Source of the DNA: CAZLAP01 sp964557715
Lineage (GTDB): Bacteria > Patescibacteriota > Minisyncoccia > Minisyncoccales > RBG-13-42-11
Assembly: GCA_964557715.1 (NCBI GenBank)
Contig: CAZLAP010000044.1
Location: forward strand, 1-30,060
Length of the DNA stretch: 30,060 bases
Direction: 5' to 3'
The notes under the pieces: model-generated
What the model was told of the DNA's origin: nothing
The model's database searches: none
What the model saw: only the letters and a program-made list of their open reading frames with translations
Part shown: positions 13,773 through 20,711 of the stretch, piece by piece
Numbering within the stretch: the stretch's first letter is position 1
Layout: every line of letters begins with the position of its first letter
Position numbers and translations under genes: made by a program

Positions 13773-14820
13773 AAAAGCAGTAATAGCTCTGTCCGGGGGA
13801 ATTGACAGTTCAGTATCAGCGGCTTTGTTGAAAGAGGCTGGTTTTGACGTTGTCGGAGTCTTTATGAAATTTTGGAAAGCTCCGGATAGTAAAAATTTGG
13901 GCGAAAACTGGAACAGATGCTGTTCTTCAGAGTTTGAAACAAGAGCCAGAAAAGTGGCTAAAATTTTAAACATTCCTTTTTATGTTTTTAATTTTGAAAG
14001 GGAATTTAAAAAAAGAATTGTTGATTATTTTTTTAAAGAAAATAAAAGAGGGCTGACTCCCAATCCCTGCGTGGTTTGCAACAAGGAAATTAAATTTGGT
14101 TTGTTTCTGGAGAAAGCGTTGAAAATGAATGCAGATTTCATTGCCACCGGCCATTATGCTTGTCTTGGAAAGGGCAGCAAGCTGCTGAAAGCAAAAGATA
14201 AAGAAAAAGACCAGTCGTATTTTTTGTGGCAGCTGAATCAGAAACAGCTGAAGCGCGTTTTGTTTCCAATAGGCGGCTATAAAAGAAAAGAAGTGGAAAT
14301 ATTGGCAAAAAAACTTAAACTTCCTTTTAATGGAGTTAAAAAATCTCAGGAAATTTGTTTTGTTCCCGAAACTGCTAAAGATTTTTTAAGGCATTGTTTT
14401 AAATCAAAACCGGGTAAAATTATTGACAGCAAAGGAAAAATTCTGGGCCGGCATCAGGGATTGTGGTTTTACACCATTGGCCAAAGAAAAGGAATAAAAC
14501 TGCCTGGCGGGCCTTATTATGTTTTGCATAAAGATTTAAAAAAGAACATTTTAATCATAACAAAAAAAGGAAAAAATTTATTAAAGAAAGAATTAACCTG
14601 TAAGAATGTTAATTGGCTGTCAGGCAAACAGCCGAAATTGCCGTTGAAAGCGAGCGTAAAAATCAGGTACAGGCAAAAACCGGTTTCCGCTGTTATTAGA
14701 AAACTTGGCGGCAAAAACTGTTTTTTGAAGTTTGATAAAGCGCAGCGAGCTGTTACGCCCGGCCAGTCAGCTGTGTTTTATAAAGGCCAAAAGGTTTTGG
14801 GCGGAGGAATCATATCTTGA
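13750..14820 (+). CDS. mnmA: tRNA-uridine 2-sulfurtransferase
   Basis: Adds the 2-thio group to the wobble uridine of tRNAs for Glu, Gln and Lys, using ATP and sulfur relayed from IscS. I chose the ATG at 13750 (356 aa), because the usual N-terminus follows at once: the PP-loop AVIALSGGIDSSVSAALL. The two catalytic cysteines are visible, Cys107 in TPNPCVVCN and Cys203 in SQEICF. GHYA, KDQSYFLWQL and GQRKGIKLPGG complete the pattern, and the C-terminal beta domain ends in GGGIIS. Overlap with iscU couples its synthesis to the Fe-S machinery. No TusA-E relay is seen, so sulfur probably passes directly from IscS. Confidence 0.94.
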   Translation: MQKERKNKKAVIALSGGIDSSVSAALLKEAGFDVVGVFMKFWKAPDSKNLGENWNRCCSSEFETRARKVAKILNIPFYVFNFEREFKKRIVDYFFKENKRGLTPNPCVVCNKEIKFGLFLEKALKMNADFIATGHYACLGKGSKLLKAKDKEKDQSYFLWQLNQKQLKRVLFPIGGYKRKEVEILAKKLKLPFNGVKKSQEICFVPETAKDFLRHCFKSKPGKIIDSKGKILGRHQGLWFYTIGQRKGIKLPGGPYYVLHKDLKKNILIITKKGKNLLKKELTCKNVNWLSGKQPKLPLKASVKIRYRQKPVSAVIRKLGGKNCFLKFDKAQRAVTPGQSAVFYKGQKVLGGGIIS

Positions 14821-14860
14821 GACAAAAGGTCGAAAAATTAAAAATTATTAAGTTTATTTT

Positions 14861-15151
14861 ATGGTAGAAACCATCAAAGAAAATAAAGTTTCTTGCTGGG
14901 ATTGCAAGAAGGAAATAGAAATTGAAGGAAAGGAAATTAAAAATGGGAGAATGTTAGTTTATGAGAACGGTGGAGATAAATTAAGAGTATTCAAATGCAA
15001 TGATTGCTTTGAGAAATCTCCGGAATTGAAAAATTTTCAGTCATGCGAGGTTTATTCCAGGATTGTCGGTTATTTGAGGCCGGTTCAGCAATGGAACGAA
15101 GGCAAGCAAAAAGAGTTTAAAGACAGAAAGGAATACAGCCTTCCTAAATAA
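14861..15151 (+). CDS. Small zinc-ribbon protein like the C-terminus of anaerobic ribonucleotide reductase
   Basis: A 96-aa protein with two CxxC pairs (CWDC near residue 12, CNDC near residue 46) that look like a zinc ribbon. Its second half, CEVYSRIVGYLRPVQQWN followed by GKQKEF and DRKEY, is very close to the C-terminal segment of class III ribonucleotide reductases (NrdD). The large glycyl-radical domain and the glycyl-radical motif itself are absent, so it cannot be an active reductase alone. It may be a stand-alone homologue of that end domain, a partner for an NrdD encoded elsewhere, or a reused metal-binding module. It lies between mnmA and the superoxide dismutase gene. Confidence 0.65.
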   Translation: MVETIKENKVSCWDCKKEIEIEGKEIKNGRMLVYENGGDKLRVFKCNDCFEKSPELKNFQSCEVYSRIVGYLRPVQQWNEGKQKEFKDRKEYSLPK

Positions 15152-15156
15152 TACTC

Positions 15157-15180
15157 AATGAATTTGTTGATTCATTTTGA
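15157..15180 (+). terminator. Weak hairpin after the zinc-ribbon gene
   Basis: AATGAAT (15157-15163) pairs perfectly with ATTCATT (15170-15176) over a 6-base loop and is followed by a few T's. All pairs but one are A-T, so termination would be weak. Confidence 0.4.
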
Positions 15181-15207
15181 TCTTCAATAAATATTTGATT
15201 TATTTCG

Positions 15208-15819
15208 ATGAAAAAATACGGAGAAATTAAAAATTTATCCTTCGGCACAGCTCAGGGCAAGCCCGAATTAAAGGGAATTTCTCAAAAGACCATTAACATT
15301 CATTGGGGAAAGCTTTATCGGGGATATGTTAAAAAATGGCAGGAGATTCAAGAAAAATTGAAAGGTATTGATAAGTCTTCGGCTAACGCCACTTTTTCCG
15401 ATTTGAGAGAATTGAAAGTTGAAGAAACATTCGCTGCCAACGCTGTTATTCTGCATGAGGCTTTTTTTGACGTATTGGGCGGTGAAGGAGTTGCCAAAGG
15501 AGAAATAGCGGAAAGGATTAAAAAAGATTTCGGTTCGTTCAAATCCTGGCAGGAGGAATTCAAGGTCTTGGGATTGTCTAGCCGCGGCTGGGTAATTCTG
15601 GCTTACGATTTTAACGAAGGAAGATTGAGAAATTATATTGCAGATACGCATAATTTCTACGGCATTTGGGGAGCAGCTCCTGTTTTAGTTCTGGATGTTT
15701 ACGAACATGCCTATTTCATTGATTTCGGCTCTGACAGAAAAAGTTATATTGAGGCATTTTTCCAGAACCTTGACTGGCAGGTGATCAATGAAAGACTCCT
15801 GAAAGCAATTAAAAAATAG
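15208..15819 (+). CDS. sodA: Superoxide dismutase, Fe/Mn family
   Basis: Converts superoxide to oxygen and hydrogen peroxide. The 203-aa protein has all four metal ligands: His32 (TINIHWGKLYRGYV), His83 (AVILHEAFFDVLG), Asp163 and His167 (LVLDVYEHAYFIDFG), plus the conserved Tyr near the first His. The usual HHxxHH motif is reduced to IHWGKLY. The glutamine that tunes the metal site in typical MnSOD or FeSOD is not at either expected place: the position before His83 is Ala79, and the late segment has His148 (DTHNF) and no Gln. Metal choice is therefore uncertain and the symbol is nominal. No signal peptide is seen, so it acts in the cytoplasm. It borders the copper genes, in keeping with stress defence. 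Confidence 0.9.
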   Translation: MKKYGEIKNLSFGTAQGKPELKGISQKTINIHWGKLYRGYVKKWQEIQEKLKGIDKSSANATFSDLRELKVEETFAANAVILHEAFFDVLGGEGVAKGEIAERIKKDFGSFKSWQEEFKVLGLSSRGWVILAYDFNEGRLRNYIADTHNFYGIWGAAPVLVLDVYEHAYFIDFGSDRKSYIEAFFQNLDWQVINERLLKAIKK

Positions 15820-15850
15820 ATTTTTCTGTCGGAACTCTTAACAGGGCTTT

Positions 15851-15893
15851 TTGAGTTAGTTAATATTTACAGTATACCCTCCTATGGGGGTTG
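15851..15893 (+). promoter_or_regulatory. Promoter with CsoR-type copper operator
   Basis: TTGAGT (15851-15856) and TATACC (15873-15878) form a plausible promoter with a 16-base spacer. Overlapping its -10 box is ACCCTCCTATGGGGGT (15876-15891), a near-palindrome of the C-run/TA/G-run type bound by CsoR copper repressors. It precedes a csoR remnant and the copper ATPase operon. Confidence 0.6.
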
Positions 15894-15894
15894 A

Positions 15895-16077
15895 GGATTA
15901 GACATTATCAAGTAGGACGAAGCAGTGATAGCCGCCATTAGAAAGACAAATCAAATAATTTTGGAAAATCATTTAAACACCTGCGTGAACGAGGCAATTA
16001 AAGAAAGAAGCAAAAAAGAAAGAAGAAAGAAAATCAAAGAGCTTTTAGAAATATTTAAAAATTCCGATAAAAAATAA
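15895..16077 (+). pseudogene. csoR: Remnant of a CsoR-family copper-sensing repressor
   Basis: Frame translation gives GLDIIK, then TAG, then DEAVIAAIRKTNQIILENHL and NTCVNEAIKERSKK to a TAA at 16075. Aligned without gaps to CsoR (B. subtilis VDILVQISAVQAAMKN and onward), the TAG falls on the conserved Gln codon (CAG to TAG). HxxxC, the ligand pair His61/Cys65 of CsoR, is kept in NHLNTC. The first ~40 residues, including helix 1, are missing, the position of the first ligand Cys is Gly, and a TGA precedes it. The intact-looking operator lies directly upstream, so the gene appears to have lost its front and gained a nonsense change. A GTG at 15925 could start a ~50-aa product, but this would lack the dimerising helix. 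Confidence 0.75.
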
Positions 16078-16083
16078 AATAAT

Positions 16084-16152
16084 ATGGCTTGCTGTAATAA
16101 AAATAATCAAAAAACAGAAAATAAAAAAACAGAAAACAAAAGGGGATTTTGA
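16084..16152 (+). CDS. Short Cys-Cys peptide, probable frameshifted N-terminus of the next gene
   Basis: ATG at 16084 opens a 22-residue frame beginning MACCNKNNQ and ending KRGF at TGA 16150-16152. The next gene's frame starts at a TTG overlapping this stop (TTTTGAGC). One extra T would join them into KRGFLSGLIYGLLPHIGC. The joined protein would have a cytoplasmic Cys-Cys tail before its first membrane helix. Either the gene is frameshifted at the T-run, the sequence has an error there, or a coupled 4-base overlap restarts translation. Confidence 0.5.
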   Translation: MACCNKNNQKTENKKTENKRGF

Positions 16153-16766
16153 GCGGGCTAATCTATGGTTTGCTGCCCCATATCGGCTGCATCGGTTTTA
16201 TTATTTTTTCCGTTTTAGGGGTGACTACAGCCACGGCTATTTTCAGGCCTTTATTGCTTAATCCTTATTTTTTTCACATTTTAATAGCTTTGGCTGTCTT
16301 TTTTGCCACCATTGCCGCCGCAATTTATCTTAAAAAAAATGGAATTTTCTCTTTCCAGGGAATTAAAAAAAAGAAAAGCTATCTTTTAACACTTTACGGA
16401 ACAACAATTGGCATCAATCTGTTTTTGTTTATGTTTGTTTTTCCAATTACCGCCAATGTTGACTCGGGCTTCAGCCTAACAGCTTCCTTAATTGGGGCGT
16501 TTGATGGCAGCGAAAAATTACAATTATCAGGTTCAGGGTCGCTGATAACTTTACAGGTAAACATTCCTTGCCCGGGGCATGCTCCTTTAATTACCGGAGA
16601 GCTTAAAAGAATTAACGGCGTAGAAAATATTATATTTAGATTCCCGAATTTGTTTGATGTGGGTTACGACCCGAAACAAACGTCAATTGAACAAATAGTG
16701 TCCTTGGATGTTTTTAATACCTATAAAGCAACGGTTGTAGAAGAAAAAAAGATTGATTATGAATAA
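16149..16766 (+). CDS. Membrane protein with heavy-metal-associated-like C-terminal domain, copper operon
   Basis: A 205-aa protein encoded directly before the copper ATPase. Three membrane helices are predicted in the first half: LLPHIGCIGFIIFSVLGVT, then FFHILIALAVFFATIAAAIYL, then YGTTIGINLFLFMFVFPI. The last ~70 residues (LQVNIPCPGHAPLITGELKR, then INGVENI) resemble a heavy-metal-associated fold in which the usual CxxC is CPGH. The histidine and cysteine in the first helix may also bind metal. It starts at TTG 16149, overlapping the stop of the Cys-Cys peptide, and its end overlaps copA by 8 bases. I infer a copper delivery or sensing role for the ATPase; no named family is certain. Its true start may be at 16084 if the frameshift is repaired. 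Confidence 0.65.
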   Translation: MSGLIYGLLPHIGCIGFIIFSVLGVTTATAIFRPLLLNPYFFHILIALAVFFATIAAAIYLKKNGIFSFQGIKKKKSYLLTLYGTTIGINLFLFMFVFPITANVDSGFSLTASLIGAFDGSEKLQLSGSGSLITLQVNIPCPGHAPLITGELKRINGVENIIFRFPNLFDVGYDPKQTSIEQIVSLDVFNTYKATVVEEKKIDYE

Positions 16767-18930
16767 GAAAGTTTTTAAAATTTCAGGAATGCATTGCGTT
16801 TCTTGTGCAAAAAATATTGAAAAAGAAATTAAAAAGATTTCCGAAGTTTCTTCGGTGCGGGTGGATTTTATCGGAGAAAAAATGTTTGTTGAGGGAGAAA
16901 ATTTTTCGATGGAAGAAATAAAAAAAAGGGTGGAGGGTTTGGGATACAGAGCTTTGAAGGGAGAAAAAGAAGCGGAAGCCAGCGAAACCGAACTGGAAGA
17001 GAAAAAGAGAATTAGGGATGCGAAAATGAGAGCAATTTTGGCTTTGGTGTTGGCAGTTCCTTTGATGGTAACAATGGTTTTTATGTATTTGGATAGGATA
17101 TTTTTCGGCCAGCTTTGGCTAGAAGCAATTTTAGCTTTTATCGTGGTTTATATTTTAGGCTGGAAAGCCCATGTTTCGGCTTTTCGAGCTGTTCGTCGGC
17201 TTTACGCCAATATGGATGTTTTGATTTCTTTGGGAACGACAGCGGCTTTTCTTTTTGGGATGGCTGCTTTTTTTGTTGAAGTGCCGGTCTTTTTTGAAAT
17301 TGCCGCCTTTATTATGGCTTTTCAATTATTAGGAAGATATTTGGAAGAAAAAGCCAAAGGGAAAACTTCAGAAGCATTGCGCCGACTTTTAAAACTGGAG
17401 GCAAAAACCGCCCGAATTCTGATAGATGGCGTCCGGGAAAAAGAAGTTCCGGTTGAAGAATTAAAAGCGGGGGATATCATGGTTGTCAGGCCGGGTGAAA
17501 AAATTCCAACTGACGGGAAAATAATTAAAGGGCAATCGTCAATTGACGAGTCAATGGCTACCGGAGAGTCACTTCCCGTTGAAAAAGCGCAGGGAGCAGA
17601 AGTAATTGGTTCTACTATTAATCAAGAGGGCGTGCTGAAAATAGAGGCAACAAAAGTTGGAAAAGACACTTTTTTTGCCCAAGTTGTAAGATTAGTTGAA
17701 GAAGCCCAGGGTAGCCGTATTCCTGTTCAGGAGTTTGCCGACAAAGTAACTTCTTTTTTTGTTCCAGTGATTCTTATTGTTGCTTTGTTGACAATTGTTG
17801 GCTGGCTTCTGGCCGGCAACTGGTTTGTGGCAATTGTGGCTGCTATAACCATGCTTATTATTGCCTGCCCTTGCGCTTTAGGATTAGCTACGCCAACCGC
17901 TTTAACGATTGGGATTGGCAGAGGAGCAACCCAGGGAATTTTATTCAGACGGGGAGAAGCAATTGAATTAATGGGGAAAACTAAAATAATAGTTTTAGAT
18001 AAAACGGGTACTTTAACTGAAGGAAAGCCGGCAGTTACCGATATTATTACTTTTGATCAAATTGAAAAAAATGAGCTTTTGCGCTTGACGGCGTCTGTTG
18101 AGGAGAGTTCCGAGCATCCTTTGGCGCAGGCGATTGTAAAGAAGGCCGAAGGAGAAAACCTTAAGTTGTTAAAAACGAAAAACTTTAAAGCTCTTTTTGG
18201 CAAGGGGATTGAGGCGGAAATAGAAGGAAAGAATATTTTAATTGGCAGAAGATTATTGATGGAAGAAAATAATGTTGACATTTCTCTGGCTGAAAAAATA
18301 GCCGACAAATTGGAAAGTCAAGGGAAGACAGCTATGTTGGCAGCGAGGGATAACAAAATTTTAGGGGTGATTGCCGTGGCCGACACATTAAAAGAAAAGA
18401 CCGAAGAGGCAATTCAACGGCTTCACGAAATGGGATATAAGTTAATAATGCTTACTGGCGACAATGAAGAGACAGCTAAAGCCATTGCCAAACAGATTGG
18501 AATAGACGAAGTAATAGCCGAAGTTTTGCCAGATCAAAAAGTGGATGCGATAAAGAAATTGCAAAAAGGAGGAAAAGTAAAGGTGGCTATGGTGGGTGAC
18601 GGGATAAACGATGCCCCGGCTTTAACCCAGGCCGATGTGGGGTTGGCGATCGGAACCGGAACCGATATTGCCATTGAAGCAGGAGAAATTACCCTCATTA
18701 GGGGAGATTTGAGGGCGCTTGTTGAATCCATAGAATTAAGCAAGGCAACTTTTAAGATTATTCGTCAAAATCTTTTTTGGGCTTTTTTTTACAATATAGT
18801 AGCTGTTCCGGCAGCCGCCTTGGGCATTTTAGCGACAATGATAGGCCCTGTTATAGCTGCGGCGGCTATGGCTTTTAGTTCCTTGTCTGTGGTTTTAAAT
18901 TCTTTGCGGTTGAAAAGAATAAAATTATAA
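16759..18930 (+). CDS. copA: Copper-exporting P-type ATPase
   Basis: P1B-type ATPase (723 aa) that pumps Cu+ out of the cytoplasm. The N-terminal metal-binding domain has GMHCVSCAKNIE (Cys13, Cys16). The phosphatase motif is TGES, the membrane metal site is Cys370-Pro-Cys372 in ACPCALGLATP, the phosphorylated Asp414 is in DKTGTLTEG, and SEHPLAQAI, MLTGDNEET and GDGINDAPAL follow. The last helices carry FFYNIVAVPAAA and MAFSSLSVVLNSLRL; Tyr-Asn and Met-x-x-Ser-Ser are the signature of Cu+-specific (P1B-1) pumps. I chose the ATG at 16759 rather than the TTG six bases earlier. The upstream CsoR-type operator and csoR remnant support copper. A terminator-like hairpin follows. Confidence 0.95.
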   Translation: MNKKVFKISGMHCVSCAKNIEKEIKKISEVSSVRVDFIGEKMFVEGENFSMEEIKKRVEGLGYRALKGEKEAEASETELEEKKRIRDAKMRAILALVLAVPLMVTMVFMYLDRIFFGQLWLEAILAFIVVYILGWKAHVSAFRAVRRLYANMDVLISLGTTAAFLFGMAAFFVEVPVFFEIAAFIMAFQLLGRYLEEKAKGKTSEALRRLLKLEAKTARILIDGVREKEVPVEELKAGDIMVVRPGEKIPTDGKIIKGQSSIDESMATGESLPVEKAQGAEVIGSTINQEGVLKIEATKVGKDTFFAQVVRLVEEAQGSRIPVQEFADKVTSFFVPVILIVALLTIVGWLLAGNWFVAIVAAITMLIIACPCALGLATPTALTIGIGRGATQGILFRRGEAIELMGKTKIIVLDKTGTLTEGKPAVTDIITFDQIEKNELLRLTASVEESSEHPLAQAIVKKAEGENLKLLKTKNFKALFGKGIEAEIEGKNILIGRRLLMEENNVDISLAEKIADKLESQGKTAMLAARDNKILGVIAVADTLKEKTEEAIQRLHEMGYKLIMLTGDNEETAKAIAKQIGIDEVIAEVLPDQKVDAIKKLQKGGKVKVAMVGDGINDAPALTQADVGLAIGTGTDIAIEAGEITLIRGDLRALVESIELSKATFKIIRQNLFWAFFYNIVAVPAAALGILATMIGPVIAAAAMAFSSLSVVLNSLRLKRIKL

Positions 18931-18960
18931 AAGACCGCAGTCGTTATTTTGAATTAGTTT

Positions 18961-18989
18961 TACCGTTTTCAAAATGGTAATAATTTTTG
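18961..18989 (+). terminator. Terminator-like hairpin after copA
   Basis: ACCGTTTT (18962-18969) pairs with AAAATGGT (18971-18978), with one G-U pair, and a short T-run follows at 18984-18988. It lies ~30 bases after the copA stop. Confidence 0.5.
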
Positions 18990-19026
18990 AAAGCCACGCA
19001 AAAAGCCGTTTGTCAGAATAACTTTT

Positions 19027-19053
19027 TGTTTTTTTTCCTGAAACAGGTATAAT
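19027..19053 (+). promoter_or_regulatory. Promoter for trxA
   Basis: A perfect TATAAT lies at 19048-19053 with a weak TTGTTT at 19027-19032 (15-base spacer). The ATG follows 17 bases after the -10 box, giving a leader of roughly 11 bases. Confidence 0.55.
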
Positions 19054-19070
19054 GTTTTTATTGGGATTTT

Positions 19071-19394
19071 ATGGTTAATCTTACTGATGAAAATTTTGAA
19101 AAAGAAATTTCTGATGCGGGAAAACCTGTGCTGGTTGACTTTTGGATGCAGGGCTGCGGCCCTTGTTTTTTGTTGTCGCCCTTTTTGGAAAAATTGGAAA
19201 AAGAGTTTTCCGAGAAAATAATTTTTGCCAAAGTGAATTTTGAAGAAGCTCCTTTTGTTGTCCAAAAATACGGAATTAACGCTTTTCCGACAGTGGTTCT
19301 TTTTAAAGAAGGAAAACCTTTAAGCGGGTTTGTCGGCTTGAAGCCCGAACAGGCAATTAGAGAATGGCTTGAGGAAGCTTTAAAAAAATGGTAA
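19071..19394 (+). CDS. trxA: Thioredoxin
   Basis: Small cytoplasmic dithiol carrier (107 aa). The fold is standard: NLTDENFEKEI, then VLVDFWMQGCGPC with redox Cys29 and Cys32, the cis-proline in INAFPTVVLFKEGK, and GLKPEQAIREWLEEAL. The Trp just before the usual WCGPC is replaced by Gly (GCGPC), and the Trp sits three residues earlier. Its stop overlaps the next gene, an FTR-like catalytic subunit, by 7 bases, which suggests this thioredoxin can be reduced from an iron-sulfur donor as well as by TrxB (8971). Confidence 0.92.
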   Translation: MVNLTDENFEKEISDAGKPVLVDFWMQGCGPCFLLSPFLEKLEKEFSEKIIFAKVNFEEAPFVVQKYGINAFPTVVLFKEGKPLSGFVGLKPEQAIREWLEEALKKW

Positions 19395-19657
19395 AAAAAA
19401 TTGACGAGCTGATTAAAAAATACGAGCAATACGCGAAAAAAAACGGATTTTTTTTAAATCCTGACAGAAAAACATTAAGGGTCGTTGTTAAAAGCTTGTT
19501 GGAAAGAGAAAAAAAATTCGGTTCAAAATTTTGTCCCTGCCGGAGAATTACCGGCGTTCAAAAAGAAGATGAAAAAATAGTTTGCCCCTGCGTTTATCAC
19601 CTTCGGGAAATTAAAGAGCAAGGACGCTGTTTATGCGGATTGTTCGTTAAAAAATAA
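19388..19657 (+). CDS. ftrB: Ferredoxin-thioredoxin reductase-like catalytic subunit
   Basis: An 89-aa protein with the cysteine plan of ferredoxin-thioredoxin reductase beta chains, which carry a [4Fe-4S] cluster beside a redox disulfide and pass electrons from ferredoxin to thioredoxin. The motifs are Cys49-Pro-Cys51, Cys66-Pro-Cys68 and Cys81-Leu-Cys83. All six functional cysteines are therefore present. The plant enzyme has Cys-His-Cys at the last motif; here the His is Leu. The spacing to the last pair is longer, as in archaeal and non-photosynthetic homologues. No variable alpha subunit is visible. Overlap with trxA makes that thioredoxin the obvious partner. The symbol is used for family membership. 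Confidence 0.85.
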   Translation: MVKKIDELIKKYEQYAKKNGFFLNPDRKTLRVVVKSLLEREKKFGSKFCPCRRITGVQKEDEKIVCPCVYHLREIKEQGRCLCGLFVKK

Positions 19658-19693
19658 TAAAGGTCGTTTTACATTTTAATTATATATAAATTT

Positions 19694-20452
19694 ATGGATT
19701 TAAAAGAAAAAGTAGCCATTGTTACCGGAGCCAGAAGAGGAATGGGTAGAACCCATGCTTTGGCTTTGGCTCAAGCCGGCGCCAAAGTGGTTGTTTCAGA
19801 CATTTCGCAGGAAGAATGCGAACAAGTCGTTGAAGAAATTAAAAAAGCCGGAGGCGAAGCAATGGCTGTAAAATGCGATATTTCCAAAAAAGAAGAAGTG
19901 GACAGTATGATTAAAAAAACCGTTGACCAGTGGGGAAAAATTGATGTTTTGGTTAATAATGCAGGCATCTGCCAGTTCAAGCCTTTTCTGGAAATAACAG
20001 AAGAAGAATGGGATAGAACAATTGACATTAACCTTAAAGGGTATTTTCTTTGCGCCCAAGCGGCAGCCAAAGAAATGGTGAAGCAGAAATCAGGCTCTAT
20101 CGTCAACATTGCTTCAATTGCCATGGGCCAGGTGGGAGTAGGTTTTGCCACGCTCGCCCATTACTCCGCTTCAAAAGGAGGGATTGTTGCTATGACTGAA
20201 ACATTGGCAGCCGAACTGGCTCCTTATAATATTAGGATTAATGCCATAGCGCCCGGAGCCATTGAAACTCCCATGGTTGATCCTTTGAAGGCGGATGCAA
20301 AAACAATGGAAGCAACTTTAGCCAGAGTTCCTTTGCACAGAATGGGCAAGCCGGAAGAAGTTTCCAATGCGGTTTTGTTTTTAGCTTCTGACAAAAGTTC
20401 TTATATGACCGGTTCTACCGTAGTGGTTGACGGCGGCTGGCTGGCGGTTTAA
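19694..20452 (+). CDS. Short-chain dehydrogenase/reductase, FabG-like
   Basis: NAD(P)-dependent oxidoreductase of the SDR family (252 aa). The cofactor-binding TGARRGMGRTHALAL is near residue 10, DVLVNNAGICQF near 88, the catalytic Ser in SIVNIASIAM near 140, and Tyr157-x-x-x-Lys161 in HYSASKGG. AIAPGAIETPM and the C-terminal TGSTVVVDGGW are typical of FabG and glucose-dehydrogenase relatives. Asp (VSDIS) at the end of the second strand suggests NAD(H). The substrate cannot be told; no other fatty-acid synthesis gene lies nearby. Its TAA shares one base with the start of the next gene. Confidence 0.85.
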   Translation: MDLKEKVAIVTGARRGMGRTHALALAQAGAKVVVSDISQEECEQVVEEIKKAGGEAMAVKCDISKKEEVDSMIKKTVDQWGKIDVLVNNAGICQFKPFLEITEEEWDRTIDINLKGYFLCAQAAAKEMVKQKSGSIVNIASIAMGQVGVGFATLAHYSASKGGIVAMTETLAAELAPYNIRINAIAPGAIETPMVDPLKADAKTMEATLARVPLHRMGKPEEVSNAVLFLASDKSSYMTGSTVVVDGGWLAV

Positions 20453-20664
20453 TGAAAAAAATCAACAAAAATACAACTTTAGCTGAAATTTTAAGTTATC
20501 CAGAGCTTGAACAAATTCTGGCAAAGTATAATTTGCCTTGTTTAAGCTGTCCCATGGCCCAGTACGAGGTTAAAAATTTAAAGCTTGGCGATGTCTGCAA
20601 AATGTACGGGATTGATGTTGAAAAACTTCTTAAAGACTTAAATAAAATTTACTCCGTTAAATAG
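20452..20664 (+). CDS. DUF1858 domain protein
   Basis: A 70-aa protein matching the DUF1858 pattern: INKNTTLAEILSYPELEQIL, then LPCLSCPMAQYE with two cysteines (CxxC), then LGDVCKMYGIDVEKLLKDLN. Family members are small, often fused to or next to redox or hybrid-cluster proteins, and have no established function. It is coupled to the SDR gene by a TAATG overlap and is followed by a hairpin spanning its stop codon. Confidence 0.75.
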   Translation: MKKINKNTTLAEILSYPELEQILAKYNLPCLSCPMAQYEVKNLKLGDVCKMYGIDVEKLLKDLNKIYSVK

Positions 20665-20674
20665 TCGTTAACGG
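20654..20674 (+). other. Hairpin over the DUF1858 stop codon
   Basis: CCGTTAA (20654-20660) pairs perfectly with TTAACGG (20668-20674). No T-run follows, so it is a weak terminator at best, just upstream of the next promoter. Confidence 0.4.
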
Positions 20675-20677
20675 CAT

Positions 20678-20705
20678 TTGTGAAAAGTAATTTTTCCGGT
20701 ATAAT
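20678..20705 (+). promoter_or_regulatory. Promoter giving a leaderless transcript
   Basis: TTGTGA (20678-20683) and a perfect TATAAT (20700-20705) have a 16-base spacer. The ATG at 20712 lies exactly at the predicted start point. Confidence 0.65.
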
Positions 20706-20711
20706 AAAAAT

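Noticed and set aside
13401..13973. 190-aa reading frame on the - strand over iscU and mnmA
   Set aside because: Lies opposite two well-identified genes and has no family features.
15913..16152. Stop-codon recoding (TAG or TGA read as an amino acid)
   Set aside because: TAG and TGA both end many intact genes in the window, so the in-frame stops in the csoR remnant and near 16150 are better explained by decay or error.
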